A stretch of DNA of 64,000 nucleotides, taken from assembly GCF_006542275.1 (NCBI RefSeq), contig NZ_CP041217.1, positions 2,093,501 through 2,157,500 on the forward strand, written 5' to 3'. The DNA comes from Saccharibacillus brassicae (lineage in GTDB: Bacteria; Bacillota; Bacilli; Paenibacillales; Paenibacillaceae). Both the position numbers and the translations under genes were made by a program. Positions 26,367 through 34,200 of the stretch are shown here, piece by piece (the stretch's first letter is position 1; the number at the start of each line of letters is the position of its first letter). The notes under the pieces are model-generated. The model was not told where the DNA came from and ran no database searches. It worked only from the letters and a program-made list of their open reading frames with translations.

Positions 26367-27320
26367 TCATCGTTCGGGGGCGTCCGCCTTCGCGGCGGCT
26401 CCGCCGATCAAGCCGCCCGCGATGCCCGCCGATTCCGGGCCGTAGAAAAACCGCATGCGAGACGTCAGCACCGAGATGTCGGCCGGCGTCTCCAGATAGA
26501 TCTCGCCGTCGGCGTCGATCCGCTTCGGCTCGTCGGTCTCGATCCGCAGCGAAGAGGTACGGATATATTCGATCACGCCCCCGCTCTCGCGGTAATCGGT
26601 CAGGTCGCCTCCGTTGATGACCTGCCAGGCCAGCGACAATCCGGCTTCCCGGACGATCAGCACGTCGAGCTGGCCGTCGTGCACGCCGTCCCCGGGAAAA
26701 GGCAGCTTCGCCGTGCCGAGCGACCGCCCGTTGGCGGCGAGGATCATGACCGCTTCGCTGTCCACGACGCCTTCGTCGTGCGTCAGACGGAAGCGAAACG
26801 GCTCGGCTTGGCGCAGGGTGCGCAGCGTACTGAGAAAATAGCTCAGTTTGCCCATGCGCTCTTTTTGGTCCGAATCGATATTTTCCGACGTATCGGTAAT
26901 GAGTCCGATGCCGACGAAGTTCGTGAAGATCCGTCCGTTGACCGTGCCGACGTCCGTATCGAGCAGCCGGCCTTCCAGCACTTCCTCCGCCGCGCGTCCG
27001 ACCTGCAGCGGCAGGCGCAGGGTGCGCGCGAAATCGTTGCACGTTCCCCCCGGCAGAATCGCGATGTCCGGCACGCGATCGGCTTCGGCCGCGCCGTTGA
27101 TACATTCGTGCACCGTTCCGTCGCCGCCGAGCAGCAGCACCAGATCGAATTCGCCGCCGCGCTCGCGGCACACGGTCTCGCCGTCGCCCGGATTCTGCGT
27201 CTGCACCAGCGTCAATTCGCCGATCTCTCCGGCCAGCGCTTCGACCGCCGCGCCAAGCTGCCCCGCTTTTTCCTTGCCGGCTTTGCTGTTGTATACGAGC
27301 ATTGCTTTTTCCCAACGCAT
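26367..27320 (-). CDS. Diacylglycerol/lipid kinase (DagK/YegS/BmrU family)
   Basis: 317 residues. It has the ATP-binding motif GGDGTVHE (65-72), the PGGTCNDFAR block (~91-100) and DADGEIYLETP near the C-terminus, all typical of the soluble DAGK catalytic family that phosphorylates diacylglycerol or related lipids at the membrane. GGGAG lies 8 nt upstream of the ATG. It follows the GGDEF-EAL gene by 145 bp on the same strand with no terminator between, so they may be co-transcribed. Substrate lipid is not determined. Confidence 0.9.
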   Translation of the reverse strand: MRWEKAMLVYNSKAGKEKAGQLGAAVEALAGEIGELTLVQTQNPGDGETVCRERGGEFDLVLLLGGDGTVHECINGAAEADRVPDIAILPGGTCNDFARTLRLPLQVGRAAEEVLEGRLLDTDVGTVNGRIFTNFVGIGLITDTSENIDSDQKERMGKLSYFLSTLRTLRQAEPFRFRLTHDEGVVDSEAVMILAANGRSLGTAKLPFPGDGVHDGQLDVLIVREAGLSLAWQVINGGDLTDYRESGGVIEYIRTSSLRIETDEPKRIDADGEIYLETPADISVLTSRMRFFYGPESAGIAGGLIGGAAAKADAPER

Positions 27321-27465
27321 AGGCTCATCTCCCGTTCGCTTAATCGCGGACCGGACGTCGTAATCCGGCCTTCGTTTCCAAGTTATTACCCAGACACAAA
27401 GCGAACGTCAGCAGGCCGCGGTGAAAATAAGCGAACGATCAAGCCGATAACGATTTCAAAGCGAA

Positions 27466-29514
27466 TCAATCGGCGCTCGCCGCCTGATTGGTGACCGCGG
27501 CAAGCTTCCATGCGCCCGCTTCCACTTCTTCCGGCAGCATCGGGCGTCCGTAATAGTAGCCCTGCATCAGGACGCAGCCGCGCGACAGCAGGAACTCGGC
27601 CTGCTCGACCGTCTCGACGCCTTCGGCCACGACTTCCAGGTCAAGCAGGCGCGCAATGCCGATAATGCCGACGATCAGCGCCTGCTTGGAGACGCGGTCG
27701 CTGCTTTTGACGAACGATTGGTCGATCTTGAGCGTATCGACCGGAATCTCGTCCAGCCGGCCGAGCGAAGAATGCCCCGTGCCGAAATCGTCCATCGAGA
27801 CTTTGACGCCCAGATCGCGCACGCGCTGAAGTTGGGACAGCGTGATCGCCATATTTTTCATTGCGATCGATTCGGTAATTTCCAGCTCCAGCATCGCGCC
27901 TTCCAGGCCGCTCGAACGAAGCGCGTCTTCGACCATGTCCAGCAGCGTCATGCTCTCGAACACACGGTACGACATATTGACCGAGACGCACACCCGGAAC
28001 AGGCCTTCGTCGTGCCAGCGCCGGTTCAGCCGGCACACTTCGCCCAGCATCCAGCGGGTCATCGGCACGATCAGCCCCGTCTCTTCCGCGATCGGAATAA
28101 ATTCCCCGGGAGATACGATGCCCTTGTCCGGATGCTGCCAGCGCAGCAGCGCTTCGAACCCGGCTTCCCGTCCGAGCTTCGCGTCCCATTTCGGCTGATA
28201 GACGATAAAAAACTGCCGGTGTTCGAGCGCCAGCCTGAGGTCTTTCTCCAGCTCCATCTTGCGGCTCAGCTGCCCGCCGATGCCGGCGTTGAAGAAAACG
28301 GTTTTGTCCTTGCCCGAAGATTTGGCCTGGTACAGGGCCGCGTCGGCCGCCTTGAGCAGCGACGAACGGTCGCTTCCGTGGTCCGGGAACAGACTGATGC
28401 CGGCGCTTGCCGTCACGTACAATTCGTTGCCTTCGATCATGTACGGACGGCTGATCTCTTCGAGCATCCGATCGACCCGCTGAAGCAGCACGTTGGGATC
28501 GCTGTCGGAGCCGACGAGCAAAAACTCGTCGCCGTCCATACGAAACAGCGCTTCGCGCTCCTGAATCCGGGTACGGATCCGCTTCGCGGCATGGGTCAGC
28601 AGCAGGTCGCCAAGATCGCGTCCGAGCGTGTCGTTGATCACTTTGAAGCGGTCCAGGTTGATCAGCACCATCGAGCCGAGCCGGAGGTCGGCCGCCCGGC
28701 GCTCGAACTCTTCCGGCAGCGCGTAACGGTTGCGCAGGCCGGTCAGCGGATCGAGAAAAGCGATCTGCTTGAGCGTCCGCCGCTCGAATACCATGAAGAT
28801 CCACGTGATCGCCAGAATCAGCGCGACCAGCGCCGAGACGCCGGCCACGAAATAGGACGAAGGCAGGCCGGCATAGTCCAGCACGGCCGCGTCCGAACGG
28901 ACGCCGTCGACGCGCAGCGCGCCCAGCAGCGTGTACTGCATCGCGAAGATGCCCGAGCCCAGAATAAGGGCCGCGCCCGGCTTGGACATTCCGCTTGCGG
29001 CCGAACCGCGAAAATTGCCGAGCACGTACAGCGCAAAGTAAGCGGCGATGAACAGGATCGCGACCGAGAAAAAGCCGACGAACGGATCGACGGCGACGAA
29101 CAGTCCGGGGCGCAGCGCGAACAAGCCGAGCGTGGACATGATCGTGACACCGAGACCGAAAACGCCGCCGGCGAGCCGGCTGCTCAGCGGGCTCTGCCTG
29201 GCGAACAGCGCAAACATTATGTAAGCGGACAAGCTGGCGCACGCGACGGCCGACACGACGAGTGCCGGCGCGTAATGCGGCGTAATGCGATGATGGTAAG
29301 AAAGCAGACTCATAACATGGACGAGCGAGGTACCCGTTCCGAGAACCACTGCGGCCGCGGCAAGGCGGAGCCTCTTCGCCCCTTTGGCGGACCGGCTTTT
29401 GCCCACGGCGAGGTCGAAGCCCAAATAAGCGGAGAGCAGCGCGACCGCCAGCGACAAAACGATCAGCATGCCGTTCCAATTCTCCGTTAAACCGGTGACA
29501 AGGACAGAGATCAT
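27466..29514 (-). CDS. Membrane-bound GGDEF-EAL protein with MHYT-like sensor
   Basis: 682 residues. About seven membrane helices fill residues 1-245 and carry degenerate MHYT-like motifs (LVHVMSLLSYHH, GIFAMQYTLLGAL). The diguanylate cyclase domain (~250-410) has MDGDEF at 326-331 in place of GGDEF, still a tolerated form. The EAL phosphodiesterase domain (~425-670) keeps EALLRW (454-459), ELEITES, DDFGTG, KIDQSFV and EGVET, so it should hydrolyse cyclic di-GMP. The ATG at 29514 has only a weak GGGA site. Probably a net phosphodiesterase that responds to a membrane signal such as a gas or metal. Confidence 0.9.
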   Translation of the reverse strand: MISVLVTGLTENWNGMLIVLSLAVALLSAYLGFDLAVGKSRSAKGAKRLRLAAAAVVLGTGTSLVHVMSLLSYHHRITPHYAPALVVSAVACASLSAYIMFALFARQSPLSSRLAGGVFGLGVTIMSTLGLFALRPGLFVAVDPFVGFFSVAILFIAAYFALYVLGNFRGSAASGMSKPGAALILGSGIFAMQYTLLGALRVDGVRSDAAVLDYAGLPSSYFVAGVSALVALILAITWIFMVFERRTLKQIAFLDPLTGLRNRYALPEEFERRAADLRLGSMVLINLDRFKVINDTLGRDLGDLLLTHAAKRIRTRIQEREALFRMDGDEFLLVGSDSDPNVLLQRVDRMLEEISRPYMIEGNELYVTASAGISLFPDHGSDRSSLLKAADAALYQAKSSGKDKTVFFNAGIGGQLSRKMELEKDLRLALEHRQFFIVYQPKWDAKLGREAGFEALLRWQHPDKGIVSPGEFIPIAEETGLIVPMTRWMLGEVCRLNRRWHDEGLFRVCVSVNMSYRVFESMTLLDMVEDALRSSGLEGAMLELEITESIAMKNMAITLSQLQRVRDLGVKVSMDDFGTGHSSLGRLDEIPVDTLKIDQSFVKSSDRVSKQALIVGIIGIARLLDLEVVAEGVETVEQAEFLLSRGCVLMQGYYYGRPMLPEEVEAGAWKLAAVTNQAASAD

Positions 29515-29596
29515 AAATCGGTTCCCACTTTGCGTTATGATATTTGTTGCATACACGATAAATGCTCTTGCTTGAGGCAAGTAACCCTTTGCTTTA

Positions 29597-29602
29597 ATTA
29601 TA
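29597..29602 (-). promoter_or_regulatory. Possible -10 of the GGDEF-EAL gene
   Basis: Minus strand TATAAT, 83 nt before the start. A matching -35 was not clear. Confidence 0.3.
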
Positions 29603-29674
29603 TCGAATAAACGGGTGAAATCCATCAGAACCGTACAATTGCCGCAAAAAAAAGAAAGTCCGCCGTACGCGCAC

Positions 29675-29706
29675 GAAAAAGAACCGGCAGAGACTGCCGG
29701 TTCTTG
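29675..29706 (-). terminator. Terminator of the marR-ABC exporter operon
   Basis: AAGAACCGGCAG/CTGCCGGTTCTT, a 12-bp stem with a 3-nt loop, followed by TTTTT on the minus strand. Confidence 0.92.
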
Positions 29707-29782
29707 CGTGCGACCTTGCTTCCAAAGTGTTGTCCAAGCCTGTATGGACAGGCTTCCGGGGCTTCGGGACGTCGGGTTCCCG

Positions 29783-31654
29783 TTATCCCGCTTCTTCCGA
29801 GAATTGGCTGTTGTACAGATCCGCATAGAATCCGCCGGAGGACAGCAGTTCTTCGTGCGTGCCCTGCTCGATCACTTCGCCGTGATTCATGACGAGAATG
29901 AGATCGGCGCCTTTGATCGTCGACAGACGGTGCGCGATCACGAAGCTTGTGCGGCCCTTCATCAGCTCGCCCATGGCCTGCTGGATAAAGATTTCGGTCC
30001 GCGTGTCGACGCTGCTCGTCGCTTCGTCGAGAATCAGGATGCGCGGATCGGCCAGAACGGCGCGCGCGATCGTCAACAGCTGCTTTTGCCCCTGCGAGAT
30101 GTTCGACGCGTCTTCGTTGAGCACCGTGTCGTAGCCTTCCGGCAGCGTGCGGATAAAGTGGTCCGCTCTTGCCGCTTCGGCTGCGCGCACGATCTCTTCT
30201 TCGGTCGCGCCTTCGCGGCCGTACGCGATATTCTCGCGGATCGTGCCGCCGAACAGCCACGTATCCTGCAGCACCATGCCGAACAGGCTGCGCAGCTGCT
30301 TGCGGTCCATATCGGCCGTATCGACGCCGTCGATCTTGATCGAGCCGCCGTTCAATTCGTAGAACCGCATCAGCAGGTTGATCAGCGTCGTTTTGCCGGC
30401 TCCGGTAGGGCCGACGACCGCGACGGTCTGTCCCGGCGAGACGTCGATGCTCATATCGTTGATCAGCATCTTCTCTTCGGTATATCCGAAGCGCACGTGT
30501 TCGAACTTCACTTCGCCGCGGCCCGTCAGATGGCGTTCGAGCTTGCGGTCCGGCGTCTGCTCTTCTTCGTCCAGCACTTCGAAGACGCGCTCCGCCGAAG
30601 CGATCGCGGACTGGATAATGTTGGCGATGTTCGCCGTCTGGGTGATCGGCTGGGAGAACTGTCTCGCATATTGGATAAACGCGAGAATATCGCCGATATT
30701 GATCCGGCCGTTGGTGACGAAGATGCCGCCCACGACGCAGATCAGCACATAGCCGATATTGCCGATAAACGACATCAGCGGCATGATCAGACCGGAAATG
30801 TACTGGGCTTTCCAGCCGGATTCGTACAATTCTTCGTTATGCGTCTCGAACTTTTCGAGCGAAGCGGCTTCGCGGCCGTACGCTTTGATGACGCGCTGGC
30901 CGTTGTACATTTCTTCGACGTGTCCGTTCAGGTCGCCGAGCGAGCGCTGCTGGCTGGCAAAATATTTTTGCGAGCGCTTGGCGATCAGGATGACGACGAC
31001 CAGGCTGAGCGGAATCGTCAGCACCGTAATCAGCGTCATGATCGGGCTGATCGTCAGCATCATGATGATGACGCCGATGATCGTCACGAGCGACGTGATG
31101 ATCTGCGTCAGACTCTGCTGCAGCGTATTGCTGATATTGTCCATGTCGTTCGTGACGCGGCTCAGCACGTCGCCGTACGGATGTTTGTCGTAATATTTCA
31201 GCGGCAGGCGGTCAAGCTTCTCCTTGACCTCTTTGCGCAGGCTGTACGAGGTGCGCTGCGCGACGCCGGCCATGACGAACTGCTGGATATAACCGAACAG
31301 CGCGCTCAAGACGTACAAGCCGGCCAGGATCATGATGATCTGCCAGATGTATTCGAAGTCGACGGCGGCGTTCGGGATGCCCTGCATCTTCGCCATGACG
31401 CCTTCGCTCAGCCGGGTCACGGCGTTCGCCATGATCTTGGGACCGAGAATATTGAACACCGTGCTCAGGATTGCCGTGATCAGCACGACGAGCAGGTGGA
31501 ATTTGTACGGCGCCAAATAGCCGGTGAGACGCTTGAACGTCGCCTTGAAATTTTTCGGCTTGGCGACCGGCATCATCATGCCGCCGGGGCCGCCCATGCC
31601 CGGGCCGGGTCCGGGACCTTTGCGCGGCGGTTGATTGCGATTGTGTTCGCTCAT
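29783..31654 (-). CDS. ABC exporter half-transporter with consensus catalytic site (YfiC-like)
   Basis: 623 residues. Six-helix transmembrane domain followed by an ABC domain with Walker A GPTGAGKTT, an unusual signature ISQGQKQ, and Walker B with catalytic Glu (ILDEATSSVD). The N-terminus is a cytoplasmic Pro/Gly/Met-rich tail (GPGPGMGGPGGMMM). It overlaps the preceding half-transporter by ATGA and together they should form a heterodimeric multidrug or lipid exporter. GAGGAGGGA precedes the start. The operon is headed by a MarR repressor, which suggests induction by a toxic compound. Confidence 0.92.
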   Translation of the reverse strand: MSEHNRNQPPRKGPGPGPGMGGPGGMMMPVAKPKNFKATFKRLTGYLAPYKFHLLVVLITAILSTVFNILGPKIMANAVTRLSEGVMAKMQGIPNAAVDFEYIWQIIMILAGLYVLSALFGYIQQFVMAGVAQRTSYSLRKEVKEKLDRLPLKYYDKHPYGDVLSRVTNDMDNISNTLQQSLTQIITSLVTIIGVIIMMLTISPIMTLITVLTIPLSLVVVILIAKRSQKYFASQQRSLGDLNGHVEEMYNGQRVIKAYGREAASLEKFETHNEELYESGWKAQYISGLIMPLMSFIGNIGYVLICVVGGIFVTNGRINIGDILAFIQYARQFSQPITQTANIANIIQSAIASAERVFEVLDEEEQTPDRKLERHLTGRGEVKFEHVRFGYTEEKMLINDMSIDVSPGQTVAVVGPTGAGKTTLINLLMRFYELNGGSIKIDGVDTADMDRKQLRSLFGMVLQDTWLFGGTIRENIAYGREGATEEEIVRAAEAARADHFIRTLPEGYDTVLNEDASNISQGQKQLLTIARAVLADPRILILDEATSSVDTRTEIFIQQAMGELMKGRTSFVIAHRLSTIKGADLILVMNHGEVIEQGTHEELLSSGGFYADLYNSQFSEEAG

Positions 31655-33399
31655 GACATTCCCTCCTCTGCCCGTTTGCCCATTTCTTCTTCCGACAGCT
31701 GCGAAGACACGATCTCGCGGTAGACGTCGCTCGTGCGCAGCAGTTCGTCGTGGCTGCCGATACCGGCTACGCGGCCTTGATCAAGCACGACGATCCGGTC
31801 GGCATCCATGACGGTGCTGACCCGCTGCGCGACCATCAGCACGGTCGCATTCTGCGTCTCCTGCTTGAGCGCGGCGCGCAGCCTGGCGTCGGTCTTGAAG
31901 TCGAGCGCGGAGAAGCTGTCGTCGAAAATGTACACTTCCGGACGGCGCACCAGCGCGCGGGCGATCGACAACCGCTGCTTCTGGCCGCCGGACAGATTCG
32001 ATCCGCCCTGCGAGACCGGCGCGTCGTAGCCTTCGTCCAGGCCGTCGATAAATTCGGCCGCCTGCGCGATCCGCGCCGCTTCGCGTACTTCTTCGTCGCT
32101 GGCGGACTGTTTGCCGTAGCGGATATTTTCCGTCACGCTGCCGGTGAACAGCAGCGCCTTCTGCGGCACGTAGCCGATCTTGAGGCGCAGTTCTTCCTGC
32201 TGCAGCTCGCGGATATCGACGCCGTCCACGAGGACCGATCCCGACGAGACGTCGTAGAAGCGGGGAATAAGGCTGACGAGCGTCGATTTGCCCGAGCCGG
32301 TTCCGCCGATCAGGGCCGTGACTTCGCCGGGGCCGGCTTCGAACGAGACGTGTTCGATCGCCGGCGCTTCGGCGCCTTCGTAAGTGAACGAGACGTCGCG
32401 GAATTCAAGCCGTCCGCGCTGCGAAGGGCGGCTCGGCTGAGTCGGATCTTCGATGTCCGGCAGCGCATCGAGCACTTCGTTGATCCGGCTGGCCGATACG
32501 GAAGCCCGCGGTACCATGACGAAGATGATCGAGACCATGATCAGGGAGAACAGAATCTGCATGGCGTACTGCACGAAAGCCATCAGGTTGCCGATCTCCA
32601 TCTCGCCGGCGTCGATGCGGATACTGCCGAACCAGATGATCGCGATCGTCGAGAAGTTGAGGATCAGCATCATGGCCGGCATCATCAGCGCCATCAGCTT
32701 GTTGACGCGGATCGCGGTGTCTTTGAGATCGCTGCTTGCATGGTCGAAGCGGTCGCGTTCGCTGTCTTCGCGTCCGAACGCCCGAATGACGCGAATGCCG
32801 GTCAGGTTCTCGCGCAGCACCAGGTTCAGCCGGTCGATCTTTTTCTGCATCGCCTTGAACAGCGGCAGCGCGCTGCGCCCGATCAGCAAGATAAGCAGCG
32901 CCAGCACCGGGATGACCACGACGAGCACCAGCGACAGCTTGGCGTCTTTGGATACGGCCATGATAATGCCGCCGATCATCATCATCGGCGCCATCGCCAT
33001 CATGCGCAGCATCATCGTCAGCACCTGCTGCACCTGCGTAATATCGTTGGTCGTGCGCGTAATCAGCGACGCGGTACCGAACTTGTCGAATTCCTTGAGC
33101 GTAAAACGCTGCGCATGCGAGAACACCCGGCTGCGCAGGTCGCGGCCGAAGCCGAGCGACACTTTGGCCGACAGATAACTGGCCGCGATCGAGCACAGCA
33201 TCCCGATCATCGCCACGCCCAGCATGATGCCGCCGATTTGCCAGATGTAAGGGATATCGCTGTTCACGATGCCTTTGTCGACGATGTCGGCCATCAGCGT
33301 CGGCAGGAACAGCTCAGCGAGCGCCTGCACGAACACCATCAGCAGGACGAGCACGACGCCGACCCGGTAAGGCTTCAGCATGCGAAACAATTTCAACAT
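31651..33399 (-). CDS. ABC exporter half-transporter with degenerate catalytic site (YfiB-like)
   Basis: 582 residues with a six-helix domain and an ABC domain: Walker A GGTGSGKST, signature LSGGQKQR. Walker B reads YIFDDSFSALD, so the usual catalytic Glu is Asp, as in the degenerate site of heterodimeric exporters such as BmrCD. It overlaps the partner gene at its 3' end by 4 nt and marR at its 5' end by 7 nt. AAAGGAGAG lies upstream of the ATG. Confidence 0.92.
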   Translation of the reverse strand: MLKLFRMLKPYRVGVVLVLLMVFVQALAELFLPTLMADIVDKGIVNSDIPYIWQIGGIMLGVAMIGMLCSIAASYLSAKVSLGFGRDLRSRVFSHAQRFTLKEFDKFGTASLITRTTNDITQVQQVLTMMLRMMAMAPMMMIGGIIMAVSKDAKLSLVLVVVIPVLALLILLIGRSALPLFKAMQKKIDRLNLVLRENLTGIRVIRAFGREDSERDRFDHASSDLKDTAIRVNKLMALMMPAMMLILNFSTIAIIWFGSIRIDAGEMEIGNLMAFVQYAMQILFSLIMVSIIFVMVPRASVSASRINEVLDALPDIEDPTQPSRPSQRGRLEFRDVSFTYEGAEAPAIEHVSFEAGPGEVTALIGGTGSGKSTLVSLIPRFYDVSSGSVLVDGVDIRELQQEELRLKIGYVPQKALLFTGSVTENIRYGKQSASDEEVREAARIAQAAEFIDGLDEGYDAPVSQGGSNLSGGQKQRLSIARALVRRPEVYIFDDSFSALDFKTDARLRAALKQETQNATVLMVAQRVSTVMDADRIVVLDQGRVAGIGSHDELLRTSDVYREIVSSQLSEEEMGKRAEEGMS

Positions 33400-33911
33400 A
33401 ACGGTCTCTCTCCTTTATCGTCCGACGCCTGTGCGTGCGGGTCTTGGCCGGACTCTTCGTTCTCCCGACCGGCGAAATAATCGTGCGTGCGGTTCAGCAG
33501 CTGAACGAGCGTCCGGGTATCTTCCTCGCCCAGATGATCCGTCAATCCGCCGACCATCGATTCCATTTCCCGAATAAACGAATCGGTGACGCGCACCCCT
33601 TCGTCCGTCAGCGAGATGCGTACCGCTCTCCGGTCGGACGGGTCGGAGCCGCGCACGACGAGGCCGTCCGATTCCAACCCCTTGATCAGCTGCGTCACGG
33701 TCGGCGAAGCCACATCCAGAATGCGGCTGATCTCCGAGACCATGATGCCCGGCTCCCCGTGGTCGACGCGGCTGCGAAGCACCATGAGCAGCATGCCTTC
33801 GCTCTGCTTGCGTCCGGCCATCGGACCGGTATGCTTCTTCTTGCGCCCGTGCTGGAATTTCCGGATCGTAATCATCAATTCGCGGGCCAGCGGGCTTAAG
33901 CGCGATTCCAT
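33393..33911 (-). CDS. MarR-family transcriptional regulator
   Basis: 172 residues. Winged helix with MVSEISRILDVASPTVTQLIKGLESDGLVVRGSDPSDRRAVRISLTDEG, including the DxRxxxxxLT wing of MarR proteins. GGGAGG lies 9 nt before the ATG at 33911; a GTG 17 codons upstream lacks a site. It heads the ABC exporter operon and a TTAG...CTAA dyad lies between its promoter and start, so it should repress its own operon and release on binding a ligand, probably an exporter substrate. Confidence 0.92.
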   Translation of the reverse strand: MESRLSPLARELMITIRKFQHGRKKKHTGPMAGRKQSEGMLLMVLRSRVDHGEPGIMVSEISRILDVASPTVTQLIKGLESDGLVVRGSDPSDRRAVRISLTDEGVRVTDSFIREMESMVGGLTDHLGEEDTRTLVQLLNRTHDYFAGRENEESGQDPHAQASDDKGERPLC

Positions 33912-33972
33912 GGCGATACGCCTCCCTTTCTCCGTTGCCGGAAATGCGTCTGCTTCTTCCACAAAAATATAT

Positions 33973-33985
33973 TTAGGTTGACTAA
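33973..33985. promoter_or_regulatory. MarR-type operator
   Basis: TTAGGTTGACTAA, with TTAG/CTAA half-sites inside an AT-rich near-palindrome, located between the transcription start and the ribosome site of the marR operon. Confidence 0.6.
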
Positions 33986-34015
33986 TATTTAGCCTGCCTA
34001 TCTATTTGCTTTCTC

Positions 34016-34044
34016 ATTGTATGACCGGACTTGATGAATGTCAA
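34016..34044 (-). promoter_or_regulatory. SigmaA promoter of the marR-ABC operon
   Basis: Minus strand TTGACA (34044-34039), 17-nt spacer, TACAAT (34021-34016). Strong match. Confidence 0.88.
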
Positions 34045-34073
34045 CTTTGACATTAGAGCCGTGTATTGCATGA

Positions 34074-34112
34074 GAAAAAAGCCCGTGCGCATCGCGCGCA
34101 GGGCTTTTTCTT
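34074..34112 (-). terminator. Terminator of the DinG-like helicase gene
   Basis: AAAAAGCCC...GGGCTTTTT with inner GTGCGC/GCGCGC pairing; T runs on the minus strand. Between it and the gene is a short stretch of imperfect TTCGTTGTACCTTTG repeats (about 34115-34180). Confidence 0.85.
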
Positions 34113-34200
34113 GTGCCTTCGTTGTACCTTTGTTGTGAATTCGTTGTACCTTTGTCGTGCCTTCGTTGTACCTTCGATCCATCTTCTTTTCGCCAATGCG

